14,558 nucleotides of DNA from Rhodoferax sp. (GCA_017880985.1 JADGRK010000022.1:1-14558); one strand, 5' to 3'. Counted from the stretch's first letter, positions 1-6,613 are shown. Notes: a model not told the origin generated them from the sequence alone. Program-made: numbers and translations.

Positions 1-54
1 GATGGTCCTGTGCGTTGGGTCTTCCCCGACAGGGTCTTCTCCGCCGCAGCTTGA
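1..54 (+). CDS. C-terminal tail of an unidentified gene (truncated by window start)
   Basis: Frame 1 is open from the window edge to a TGA at 52-54 and gives 17 residues, ending VFPDRVFSAAA. It is too short to identify and could be chance. The stop lies inside the predicted -35 region of the next gene, as expected if a gene ended there. Confidence 0.2.
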   Translation, partial: DGPVRWVFPDRVFSAAA

Positions 55-79
55 CTGCGCCGCATATGACTGCCACAAT
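51..79 (+). promoter_or_regulatory. Putative sigma-70 promoter of the SYLF gene
   Basis: TTGACT at 51-56 and CACAAT at 74-79 are separated by 17 bases, matching the TTGACA/TATAAT pattern in 4-5 of 6 positions each. Transcription would start near 86 and give a leader of about 35 bases before the ATG at 121. This is read by eye only. Confidence 0.35.
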
Positions 80-120
80 TTTCTCCCGCGAATCATTTGC
101 AGACAGAAAGGGCAACTCTC

Positions 121-648
121 ATGCGCAGCCTAATTGCAATCATCGCTCTTTTAGTCGGCACGACCGCGTCCGCCGCCTCGAAGCAAGAGATCGATGCCCA
201 AGTCCGCGAGTCGCTTGGTGTCTTTCAAAAGCACACCAGTGCCGGCCACGAGTTGTCCGGAAAGGCAGCCGGCGTACTCGTATTCCCGAAAGTCCTCAAG
301 GCTGGAGTGGGGATCGGCGGGGAGTTTGGTGAAGGCGCTCTTTTGATCGACGGCAAGACCGTCGCCTACTACAACATTGCCTCTGCTTCGATTGGGCTTC
401 AGCTTGGTGCGCAGGTGCGAAGTCAGATCGTGCTTTTTATGACCGCCGATGCGCTCGGCAAATTCCGCAATGCCAAGGGGTGGAAGGCCGGGGTTGATGG
501 AAGTGTGGCACTGGCCACCCTTGGCACGGGTGGCGCAATCGACACTGAAACAGCGAAGAAGCCCATCATTGGCTTCATCTTCTCGAACCAGGGGTTGATG
601 TACAACTTGACGTTCGAGGGCTCAAAGATTACCCAAATTAAGAATTAG
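121..648 (+). CDS. Secreted SYLF/YSC84-family lipid-binding protein
   Basis: This 175-residue protein starts with a clear signal peptide: MRS, then a hydrophobic run IAIIALLVG, ending in an ASA cleavage site near residue 18. It should therefore be exported to the periplasm. The rest matches the bacterial SYLF (YSC84) pattern: a helical start, then glycine-rich strands with VLVFPKVLKAGVGIGG and GEGALL, a central YYNIASASIGLQLGAQ, and the ending GLMYNLTFEGSKITQI. SYLF domains bind phospholipids in eukaryotes; the bacterial role is poorly defined. The frame is open upstream to an ATG at 97, but the ATG at 121 is preferred because the signal peptide starts there and an AGAAAGG sequence lies about 8 bases upstream. 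It appears monocistronic. Confidence 0.85.
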   Translation: MRSLIAIIALLVGTTASAASKQEIDAQVRESLGVFQKHTSAGHELSGKAAGVLVFPKVLKAGVGIGGEFGEGALLIDGKTVAYYNIASASIGLQLGAQVRSQIVLFMTADALGKFRNAKGWKAGVDGSVALATLGTGGAIDTETAKKPIIGFIFSNQGLMYNLTFEGSKITQIKN

Positions 649-666
649 GACCGGTCCGAAATTTCG
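648..666. repeat. Two abutting perfect 10-bp palindromes after the SYLF stop codon
   Basis: GGACCGGTCC (648-657) is followed by CGAAATTTCG (657-666), sharing one base. Both are perfect inverted repeats and begin at the last base of the SYLF stop codon. CCGAAATTTC (656-665) recurs as a direct copy at 868-877. There is no T-tract, so this is not a classical terminator. The function is unknown. Confidence 0.5.
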
Positions 667-924
667 CCGAAAGTGCCAGGGATTTGTCGCCGTGGATCAG
701 GGCGCCGGGCTATACGACTTGCTGGGCGAGAATATGCCGGTGGAAAGGGCTTCAGGGATGGCTATGCCGCTCTTGGCTGACGGATGCCTGCCAACCGCCC
801 TACCCCCGACCGCTCTGCCAGTGGTGAATTTCAGTTCGGTGCAGTTCAGTCGGAAGCCGGAGTTCGACCGAAATTTCATGCAAGCCGTTGATCGTGTTCA
901 ACTTTTTTGACCATCAACTGAGCA
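667..924. other. Gap between SYLF and zinc-ribbon genes, no convincing gene
   Basis: Open frames exist on both strands here (692-910 plus, 697-879 minus), but neither has a ribosome binding site or a recognisable protein. The only structure seen is the CCGAAATTTC direct repeat, with copies at 656-665 and 868-877. A short T-run (903-908) precedes the next start. Confidence 0.4.
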
Positions 925-1170
925 GTGGATACGAAAGCTCACGCAATAGTCGTTGTCCCTCCGGCCAAATTGTGGGCAACCATTTCCACCGACGCCAAGA
1001 AGCTCCTGCTTTCAAATGTCTGGTGCGACAACTGTAGTCATGAGGTAACCATCACCAATTCCACCGGCGTTATCAAAGCCAAGGACTTGGCGCTGGTCGG
1101 CTTATGTTCGGAATGCCATGGTGATGTGGCGGGATTGATTGAGATGGACTCAAGGAGGACTGATGATTGA
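925..1170 (+). CDS. Small zinc-ribbon protein, conserved hypothetical
   Basis: This 81-residue protein has two CxxC pairs, WCDNC near residue 34 and CSEC near residue 62. The spacing would let it bind one zinc ion as a ribbon. The GTG at 925 is the only practical start, because an in-frame TGA lies two codons upstream; the Shine-Dalgarno sequence is weak. The stop (1168-1170) overlaps the start of the SSB-like gene at 1163, and the SSB ribosome binding site AAGGAGG (1152-1158) lies inside this gene, so the two are probably translationally coupled. The section from LLSNVWC to the end resembles hypothetical proteins I associate with betaproteobacterial accessory elements. The function is unknown; a nucleic-acid or protein-binding role is inferred. 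Confidence 0.65.
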   Translation: MDTKAHAIVVVPPAKLWATISTDAKKLLLSNVWCDNCSHEVTITNSTGVIKAKDLALVGLCSECHGDVAGLIEMDSRRTDD

Positions 1171-1537
1171 AGGTCTTATTGCCGGTAAGCTCGTCGGCGT
1201 AGCGGAGACACGCGAAGGCAAAAATGGCACCTCCTTCGCTCTGGCCAAAGTAAAAGCTATCGCTGGAGATGGAGAGAGCCTCATCGTCAATGTGATTGCT
1301 TTCGCTACTGAGGCAAGTAGTGCATTGATGGCGCTTGACGACGGTGATGCCCTTGCATTATCGGGAGCCCTGACACCCAAGGTTTGGACTGACAAACAAG
1401 GAAACACCCGCCCTGCCATGGACATGATTGCAACACAGGTTCTGACGCCGTATCAAGTCAATCGGAAGCGGATGGAACTTGGCTTTCCAGCCATGAGTAA
1501 TGAGTCAAATGAGACTGACAGCGTCAAGCGCTCATAA
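1163..1537 (+). CDS. Short single-stranded DNA-binding (SSB-like, OB-fold) protein
   Basis: The 124-residue product has the strand pattern of an SSB OB-fold: MIEGLIAGKLVG at the start, a middle section with SLIVNVIAF, then ALALSGALTPKVWTDKQG and the closing strand DMIATQVLTPY. The tail is short and polar and lacks the acidic DDxIPF tip of housekeeping SSB, so it may not recruit the usual SSB partners. It therefore looks like the accessory SSB variant found on integrative elements rather than the chromosomal ssb. The ATG at 1163 is chosen over 1139 because AAGGAGG (1152-1158) ends 4 bases upstream. It overlaps the zinc-ribbon gene by 8 bases. Confidence 0.7.
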   Translation: MIEGLIAGKLVGVAETREGKNGTSFALAKVKAIAGDGESLIVNVIAFATEASSALMALDDGDALALSGALTPKVWTDKQGNTRPAMDMIATQVLTPYQVNRKRMELGFPAMSNESNETDSVKRS

Positions 1538-1637
1538 TGAATTCAACCATCAGGATGTCCAAATCTTCTTGGCTGTCTGAGCGAAGAATCTTGCAAACAT
1601 TGGGGAAACCTCTTGAGGGACGAACGGAAGACTTTGA

Positions 1638-1901
1638 ATGAAAAAAATAATCATCATCAATGCTGAAAAGTATGCTGATATTGTTAATACTATAGAAATA
1701 GTCCTCGATCGAAAATTTGAAGGCGCCAGCATCACGACTTTGTTTCGAGCGGTCGAGCGGAGAATTGGCGAACTTGAAGGCCCCGCCAGACAAGAAGACC
1801 AAGTCGGTAAGCTGTCACTGGAGATGAGGGTGCTCAATGAACTGCTGGAGAACTTGACTTCGATGGGAGATTTTCAGGCCTCATCGTTGACGGTTCACTG
1901 A
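1638..1901 (+). CDS. Small hypothetical protein, 87 residues
   Basis: I do not recognise this protein. It begins MKKIIIINAEKYADIV and ends with a leucine-rich stretch (KLSLEMRVLNELLENL) that is likely to form an amphipathic helix or coiled coil. The ATG has only weak purine-rich sequence upstream (GGGACGAACGGAAG). The coding sequence is AT-rich at the start, unlike its neighbours. Its stop overlaps by 7 bases the end of the convergent frameshifted gene on the other strand. Two minus-strand open frames cover the same bases, but their translations look like antisense products. Confidence 0.45.
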   Translation: MKKIIIINAEKYADIVNTIEIVLDRKFEGASITTLFRAVERRIGELEGPARQEDQVGKLSLEMRVLNELLENLTSMGDFQASSLTVH

Positions 1902-2273
1902 AACCTCCAATTTATTGGCAACTGCTTCAAATAGCTTGCCTTTTTCGGGCGCCTGCTGTTGGCCTGATGTGCTGTCAGCGCCGCCTGCAAGGCCATGCAG
2001 GCCCAAGGTGCCATAACATTTGCTGATTCCATGGCCTCTCGGGAGCGCGTTAATAGCCCATGCTTTCGTGCCTTTCCCTTGACCAAATAGGAAAAACGTT
2101 CACACGCCGCTGATTCAAACACTTGGATCGTCTCCGCGCGCGCCTTGAGCCAGAGCTTTTCGTCTTGCCCCAAATCCGCCGAAATTCCGAGCGTCAGCCC
2201 ATCGGTGCTGATGCCCCATCAGACAGCAATCATATTTCTCTTCATCCAAGCCGTAGACGAGACTGAATGACAT
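1895..2273 (-). pseudogene. Frameshifted gene for an unrecognised protein of about 125 residues
   Basis: Reading from an ATG at 2271-2273 gives MSFSLVYGLDEEKYDCCLMG, after which the frame degrades and stops. From that point a different frame continues as ISTDGLTLGISADLGQDEKL and on to a TGA at 1895-1897. The join is at a CCCC run (2214-2217, plus strand; GGGG in the gene). Removing one base restores one continuous protein of about 125 residues. The second half is compositionally ordinary (helical, with lysine- and alanine-rich segments such as SYLVKGKARKHGLL). The gene is either recently inactivated or affected by a homopolymer sequencing error. The family is unknown. It is divergent from the gene at 2400 and convergent with the gene at 1638. 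Confidence 0.55.
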
Positions 2274-2399
2274 TGACTCGAAAACAATCAATTTGAATCA
2301 AAAGCCTCTATGTTCGATAGCACACAGACATGCCTTGTATCGAGCGACAAAATGTCAATCAGCGCCTGCCCAGGATCGTCAAGTTGATAAAGGCCAAAT

Positions 2400-2612
2400 A
2401 TGAACACACACAAAGATTCCTTCACAGACCCCTCTCAGGTGGGTGAACTGAACGAAAAAGTTTGGAAAACAATCAAAGGAGGTCATGAAATTATCCAGGA
2501 CATGAAACCGGAACTCGACGGCACATTACCGCCCTCCCAGAGCACAGTCATTGTCGATGAAGCAGAGTTCGAAGCGAACGAAATCGCGTCGCCCACAGAA
2601 TGGGCCACTTGA
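2400..2612 (+). CDS. Small acidic hypothetical protein, 70 residues
   Basis: I do not recognise this protein. AAAGG lies about 8 bases before the ATG, a reasonable ribosome binding site. The product is polar and acidic, begins MNTHKDSFTDPSQVGELNEK, has no membrane segment or cysteine, and has a glutamate-rich C-terminal third (DEAEFEANE). It sits behind an AT-rich divergent intergenic region (2274-2399) shared with the frameshifted minus-strand gene, so regulation from there is plausible. A strong GC-rich hairpin follows its stop codon directly. Confidence 0.5.
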   Translation: MNTHKDSFTDPSQVGELNEKVWKTIKGGHEIIQDMKPELDGTLPPSQSTVIVDEAEFEANEIASPTEWAT

Positions 2613-2614
2613 GG

Positions 2615-2632
2615 GGTGGGGATGGCCCCACC
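2615..2632 (+). terminator. Strong GC hairpin just after the 70-residue gene (terminator-like, no U-tract)
   Basis: GGTGGGG (2615-2621) pairs perfectly with CCCCACC (2626-2632) around an ATGG loop, two bases after the stop codon. Two further G-T pairs extend the stem. No T-run follows, so it may stabilise the mRNA end or form part of the structured block that follows. Confidence 0.4.
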
Positions 2633-2710
2633 TTCCGGCGCCTCCTTGGGTCGCCTGAGGGCGTCACTCCGCTGCCCCGGTCCTCGTCCAAGGGCGTAAG
2701 AGGTTTTGTG
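2633..2710. other. GC-rich non-coding block with nested complementary segments
   Basis: CCTTGG (2644-2649) can pair with CCAAGG (2688-2693), enclosing a smaller hairpin CGCC-TGAG-GGCG (2652-2663). Together with the hairpin at 2615-2632 this gives a compact multi-stem fold. The block is clearly more GC-rich than its surroundings and no frame looks like a protein. It could be a small structured RNA or a remnant of an element; this is inference only. Confidence 0.3.
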
Positions 2711-2758
2711 TAAATGGTCAATTGTCAGGAAACGGCAGCATTTCAGGAAAGAAGGGAA

Positions 2759-2887
2759 ATGACCGGAGCAAAAAAACATGGTGCTGCATCCAGCGCCGTG
2801 AACAATCGAACCCCGAAGCCGCCTTCACCTGGCGGAAACCAGTACCCGCTGATGGCCAAATCCTGCCGTGGATCATTGGACCTCTAG
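2759..2887 (+). CDS. Possible 42-residue small protein
   Basis: The ATG at 2759 follows AGAAGGGAA, a good ribosome binding site. It opens a 42-codon frame ending in TAG (2885-2887). The product is basic and proline-rich: MTGAKKHGAASSAVNN, then a central RTPKPPSPGGNQYP, ending SCRGSLDL. An overlapping longer frame (2722-2916) has no comparable binding site. It ends 44 bases before the next gene, which has its own Shine-Dalgarno sequence. There is no family assignment; it could be chance. Confidence 0.35.
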   Translation: MTGAKKHGAASSAVNNRTPKPPSPGGNQYPLMAKSCRGSLDL

Positions 2888-2931
2888 ACACTATTGCGAT
2901 AGAGTTGTACTCTTAACTAAGGAGATACCTC

Positions 2932-3444
2932 ATGGATCCAGAAGCAATGAAACACAAGGCCAGCCTGTGGGACGGCGATTACGGTACTTCGCGCCACATT
3001 ACAGACGTTCACTGGGAAGGTGACATAACACCAGAGGAGCTGATAGACGTCGCTGACCAGATTACGACTGAGTGGCAAACAATCGATCTTGAACTTGATC
3101 CTGCACACCCGTCGCATGGCCAGGTATTTCGCCTCCAGAGGCCCTCTCAAAACGCCTTGGAGGATGCTTCTGCGCTGAGCATCGCACAGGCTGAGGATGA
3201 GTTGGCAGGCAAGTACGTCTGGGTGCATTGCTGTCAGCATGTGGACGACCCTGAAGGCGATACCGAAGGCGAAGATGGGCGCACGTACCGTAGGCTCTTC
3301 CGTACTGTCATGTTCAGCATGGAGTTCACTTCGTTTGATGACGTTGCTGCACAGTGTGACGAAAACTTCGGCGAAGACGCATGGAGCGAGTACGAGTTGT
3401 ATTTGGACGATGACTTGCCAGCACCCATCGCACATTACGGGTGA
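2932..3444 (+). CDS. Acidic hypothetical protein, 170 residues
   Basis: I do not recognise the family. Translation is well supported: AAGGAG at 2919-2924 lies 7 bases before the ATG. The protein is strongly acidic, with clusters such as DDPEGDTEGEDG and LYLDDDLP. It has aromatic-rich segments (MEFTSFDD, WVHCCQH), no signal peptide and no membrane span, so it should be soluble and cytoplasmic. A 183-residue open frame on the opposite strand is its antisense shadow. Neighbouring genes are equally uncharacterised. The sequence gives no catalytic motif, so no function is proposed. Confidence 0.65.
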   Translation: MDPEAMKHKASLWDGDYGTSRHITDVHWEGDITPEELIDVADQITTEWQTIDLELDPAHPSHGQVFRLQRPSQNALEDASALSIAQAEDELAGKYVWVHCCQHVDDPEGDTEGEDGRTYRRLFRTVMFSMEFTSFDDVAAQCDENFGEDAWSEYELYLDDDLPAPIAHYG

Positions 3445-3464
3445 CACGTCATCCAGGGGATTCC

Positions 3465-3706
3465 TCAATTCATCTTAAGCTGCGATTCAAATGCGGCTAA
3501 TCGAATCGCATAAGGCTCCAGCAGACCCTGCTCGGTCACAATATCTATACCAAGCCAGACTGCAAATTTTTGCTTAGGTACCGGTAGTGACGCAGTTGAC
3601 TCCAACAGGCACTCGGGAGCGGTCAGTGTGAATTGGCCCCGCCTTGGGTCATAAACAACACCTGCACTGCTTCCGGGGCTGGGGCTGACTTAAACGCAAC
3701 CGTCAT
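3465..3706 (-). pseudogene. Probable frameshifted gene, unrecognised protein of about 80 residues
   Basis: The minus-strand frame ending in TGA at 3465-3467 is open for 74 codons and reads like a real protein: VVYDPRRGQFTLTAPE, later KQKFAVWLGIDIV and EQGLLEPYAIRL. It has no usable start codon before an in-frame stop at 3690-3692. A neighbouring frame supplies MTVAFKSAPAPEA from an ATG at 3704-3706. A frameshift between about 3650 and 3690 would join them into one short protein. The gene may be broken, or the sequence may contain an error. The family is unknown. A plus-strand frame across the same bases is less protein-like and has no start or binding site. Confidence 0.4.
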
Positions 3707-3798
3707 CGAGTACGATGTGTCACCCACCTTGGCCTGATGTCGCAGGCAGCGCCGACGGGATTTCCGGGTCCATTTCTTACCTCAAAGGAAAATTTCTA

Positions 3799-4884
3799 AT
3801 GAATCAAAATCGAAGAGAGATGCTCAAGATCGGATCGACCGCTTTTGGCGGTGTACTAATGGGTCTTCAATCCGAAGTCAAGGCGCAGACTCAAAGTCCG
3901 GAAGCAAATGATTCCGTACAGAATGTACAGCCATTAGTGAATCCACTGGGCCTTCGATTCGCCACCTGCCAGTTCAAGGACGGCAAAGCGGGACGGATTG
4001 GCATCGTGCTGGACAATGGGCATGTCATTGATGTTGAAACCGAGTCCAAACGCCATGGAATGAAACTCGCCTTTGGAGCCAATTCCATGCTGTCCTTCGT
4101 CGCCAGTGGCGACAGTGGCATGGCGCAAATGCAATTGCTTGTTGCCAAAGCGGCCAAGTCCAGGGTAATGTCAGTTCCAGTGAATCAAGTGAAATTTCTG
4201 TCGCCGATACCCAAGCCACAGAGCAATATTTATTGCGTCGGCTGGAACTACCTTGAACATTTCGAGGAAGGTAAAGAAGCCAGGGCAGACAAGGCGGTTT
4301 CCACCTACCCGCAAAGCCCGGTATTCTTCAGCAAGGCTACCCACACGATGAACGACCCGTTTGGGGCCATACCCTATGACGCGTCTTTTACGGGAACGGC
4401 TGATTGGGAAGCGGAATTGGCTGTCGTCATTGGCAAACGCGGACGCAACATTCCCGAAGACCAGGCAATGAACTACGTGTTTGGCTATTCCGCTTTTAAC
4501 GACACCACTGTGAGAGAGGTGCAGCAGAAACGCCATGGTGGTCAGTGGTTCAAGGGCAAGAGCCTCGATGGCTACGGACCGATGGGCCCCTGGATCGTGA
4601 CCGCCGCCGGTGTTGTTTTGGACGACATACGGATCATCTGTCGCGTGAACGGCGTCGAGAAGCAAAACGGCAGCTACAAACAGATGTACTTCAAGATCCC
4701 GCGCATCATCGCCGAGTTGTCCCGCGGTTTGACACTGGAACCTGGCGACATCATTGCCACCGGCACACCTCCCGGTGTTGGCTACAGTCGGAAACCGCCA
4801 GAGTTCCTCAAACCGGGCGACATCATGGAAACGGAAATTACCGGGGTTGGTGTCATTCGTAACATTATCAGAGCGGAGACCTGA
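3799..4884 (+). CDS. Tat-exported fumarylacetoacetate hydrolase (FAH)-family protein
   Basis: This 361-residue protein has an N-terminal NRREMLKIG (twin arginine at 5-6) followed by a weakly hydrophobic stretch and AQ near residue 30, fitting a Tat signal. Residues from about 140 to 358 form the FAH catalytic domain: DWEAELAVVIG (E204 and E206) and FGYSAFNDTT (D235) supply the metal-binding acids, followed by QWFKGKSLDGYGPMGPW and TGTPPGVG (321-328). The family cleaves or decarboxylates beta-keto acid-like substrates using Mg2+ or Mn2+; the substrate here cannot be told. The ATG at 3799 is chosen over upstream starts because AAAGGA lies 9 bases before it and the signal begins there. Most FAH proteins are cytoplasmic, so export is notable. 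Confidence 0.88.
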   Translation: MNQNRREMLKIGSTAFGGVLMGLQSEVKAQTQSPEANDSVQNVQPLVNPLGLRFATCQFKDGKAGRIGIVLDNGHVIDVETESKRHGMKLAFGANSMLSFVASGDSGMAQMQLLVAKAAKSRVMSVPVNQVKFLSPIPKPQSNIYCVGWNYLEHFEEGKEARADKAVSTYPQSPVFFSKATHTMNDPFGAIPYDASFTGTADWEAELAVVIGKRGRNIPEDQAMNYVFGYSAFNDTTVREVQQKRHGGQWFKGKSLDGYGPMGPWIVTAAGVVLDDIRIICRVNGVEKQNGSYKQMYFKIPRIIAELSRGLTLEPGDIIATGTPPGVGYSRKPPEFLKPGDIMETEITGVGVIRNIIRAET

Positions 4885-5396
4885 TCACATCGAACTGTTC
4901 CAGAATTTGACGGAACTTCAGTAGGTGCTGTGCAACCGAGCCAGCATCAATGACAGTTATTTGCCGAAGCAGTCGGATAGAAATGCTGTCGCGGACATCC
5001 AGCTCGGACTCGATGGCGTATGCCACCGATCATTGGATTCGAAGGGTTGCATGAGTGGTTACTTTTGGCATTCTCGTTGGCGGATTGAGGCCACTTTTGG
5101 GCGCAGCCTTCAACGCCCAACCGGCGGCACACTCGGCCCGCCTTGGGCCAGCGCCCTGCCCCTGTTGGCGTGACGGTGGTGATGTTCAACTTCTGATGAA
5201 CGACTACAGCCCTGGCAGCGTGTTTTGCAGCGCTGACCGGAGCGGCACAGATTCAGATCACGCCTGACCTGGTGGAAAAGCTCAAGACCCCTTAGCATGA
5301 GAAGGCATTCTGGGACCGACATTAGTGACTTGAACGCGGACTCATGCGACACGGCGTTCTCCCCTTCAATTGGATTGAATCTCGCGAAAAGAAAAT
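4885..5396 (+). other. Gap of about 510 bases with coding-like fragments, probably a decayed gene
   Basis: No intact gene is visible. Fragments read like parts of a small membrane protein in shifting frames: VVTFGILVGGLRPLLGAAFN (from 5055), VTVVMFNF ending near 5197, then ALAACFAALTGAAQIQITPD followed by LVEKLKTP and a TAG near 5292. Each is interrupted by frame changes or stops. The hydrophobic pattern suggests a DoxX-like protein, but that is speculative. The predicted start of the next gene (5397) has only a weak purine-rich sequence before it. Confidence 0.3.
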
Positions 5397-6416
5397 ATGG
5401 CGTATCTAAACACGGTCGGCAAGCCCAACATTCTGGTGGTTGGGGCGGGAGCGGTTGGCACCACACTGGCCGCTTACCTGATGGCGGCCCGACAGTCGGT
5501 CCGGTTGTTGATTCGCGAACGGCACACGGCAGAGTTTCAGGCCGCGTCGCAGCTGACTGTGGATCGCATTGGGGGCGGCGAATCGCTGAGAGTGCCCAAA
5601 CCCGAACTTTTCACGAAACTCGATCTGACCGGCATCGACTTTCTGTTGATCTGCGTTAAGCACGCAGCCTTGGACGGCGTGATTGCACAGTTGCCGTCAA
5701 CTCTACCCCCCGGGATGACACTGGTGTCAACCCTGAATGGGATCAGTGCTGTGCCCCGCCTGAGACGATGCTATCCAGCTGACCAAGTGTCGAACGTGAC
5801 TGTCATGTTCAACGCGCAACTGCTGTCGCCGCTGCATTCACAGATCACGACAAAACCGCAAATCATCATCGACAGCGGGGATTCGAAGCTGCTTGAATTG
5901 TTCAACAACAGTGGCATGGAGGTGAAGCGCACGAATGGCGAAGCCATCGCCTGGGGCAAACTTCTGCTCAATCTCGCCAACGCGGTGTGCGCTATCACCC
6001 ACACCACTGCCAAAGATCTCCTGACTGTGCCGGACTTGCGCGCAATTTACGCGGCGGTATTGGACGAAGCCGTCGATCTGATCGAGCACGCTGGAATCTC
6101 GTACCAGTTGCCGCTGCCACTGCCGTATAAACTGTTCCGCCAGCTTATTCTGCATGGCGGTCCGTTGCCGTGGTGGATCGCCAGGGTCCGCAATGGCCTG
6201 CAGGCGGGCTCATATCCTTCGATGGTTGCGGACGTCGAGGGTGGCCGGGCAACCGAAGTGAATCAGCTCAACGGCGAGATTGTGAGTTTGGGTCGTGCAC
6301 AAAATCTGCCCACGCCGATCAACTCCGGAATTGTCGACTTGGTGCGAGAGTTCGAAGGCAAGCCCCCGCCACCCTATTTGAAACCTGCAGCGCTACGCGC
6401 TCGCCTGGGCCTTTGA
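5397..6416 (+). CDS. panE: 2-dehydropantoate 2-reductase (ketopantoate reductase family)
   Basis: The 339-residue product has an N-terminal Rossmann fold with GAGAVG at 16-21 for NADPH. Residues corresponding to those of E. coli PanE are present: N114 (in TLNG), K188 followed by N192 (KLLLN), S275 (in SMVAD) and E287 (in ATEVNQLNG). The 12-residue S-to-E spacing matches the E. coli enzyme. The family reduces 2-dehydropantoate to pantoate for coenzyme A synthesis, but many bacteria carry paralogues acting on other 2-keto acids. This copy may be a paralogue, since it has no pantothenate neighbours and an extended C-terminal tail. The start has a weak Shine-Dalgarno sequence (GAAAAGAAA). Confidence 0.88.
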   Translation: MAYLNTVGKPNILVVGAGAVGTTLAAYLMAARQSVRLLIRERHTAEFQAASQLTVDRIGGGESLRVPKPELFTKLDLTGIDFLLICVKHAALDGVIAQLPSTLPPGMTLVSTLNGISAVPRLRRCYPADQVSNVTVMFNAQLLSPLHSQITTKPQIIIDSGDSKLLELFNNSGMEVKRTNGEAIAWGKLLLNLANAVCAITHTTAKDLLTVPDLRAIYAAVLDEAVDLIEHAGISYQLPLPLPYKLFRQLILHGGPLPWWIARVRNGLQAGSYPSMVADVEGGRATEVNQLNGEIVSLGRAQNLPTPINSGIVDLVREFEGKPPPPYLKPAALRARLGL

Positions 6417-6566
6417 TCCGGCCCCCGCCAGTCTGCCCCGTGGCAGCCTCCGCCCTTGCCAATTGGGTGCTGATACACATCAAGCACTCGATCGACTTCG
6501 AGCAGATCGAGACCGGTTCGATTGGCTCTCATACAACAAACCATTCAAAATAGTTGGAAACCACGC

Positions 6567-6595
6567 TTGACAAACCAATTGAACTGTCTAATTAT
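6567..6595 (+). promoter_or_regulatory. Sigma-70-type promoter of the MerR-cyclase gene
   Basis: A perfect TTGACA -35 box lies at 6567-6572, with a -10 box TAATTA (6589-6594, 16-base spacer) or AATTAT (6590-6595, 17-base spacer). Transcription should start near 6602, inside the palindrome at 6601-6613, leaving a leader of about 30 bases. The spacer is not the 19-20 bases typical of MerR-activated promoters. Confidence 0.5.
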
Positions 6596-6600
6596 CCGAC

Positions 6601-6613
6601 TTGTACAGTACAA
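6601..6613. promoter_or_regulatory. Perfect 13-bp palindrome at the cyclase transcription start, candidate operator
   Basis: TTGTAC-A-GTACAA is a perfect inverted repeat with one central base. It begins six bases after the predicted -10 box and so covers the predicted start site. A protein bound there would block transcription. The helix-turn-helix domain of the gene immediately downstream is the natural candidate, which would give negative autoregulation. The site is seen in the sequence; the binding protein is inferred. Confidence 0.45.

Noticed and set aside
692..910. 72-codon plus-strand frame after the SYLF gene
   Set aside because: It has no Shine-Dalgarno sequence, a low-complexity proline/alanine/leucine middle, and competes with an equally open minus frame.
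1524..1837. Two overlapping minus-strand open frames (1524-1802, 1550-1837)
   Set aside because: Both run antisense to the plus-strand 87-residue frame, have unusual composition (runs of S, I, F, D) and no binding site.
2917..3468. 183-codon minus-strand open frame
   Set aside because: It is antisense to the 170-residue gene, which has a clear Shine-Dalgarno sequence and ATG; the minus frame has neither.
4171..4665. 164-codon minus-strand open frame
   Set aside because: It is antisense to the conserved FAH domain.
4897..4916. GTTCC/GGAAC inverted repeat after the FAH gene
   Set aside because: The stem is 5 bp with a 10-base loop and no T-tract, within chance expectation.
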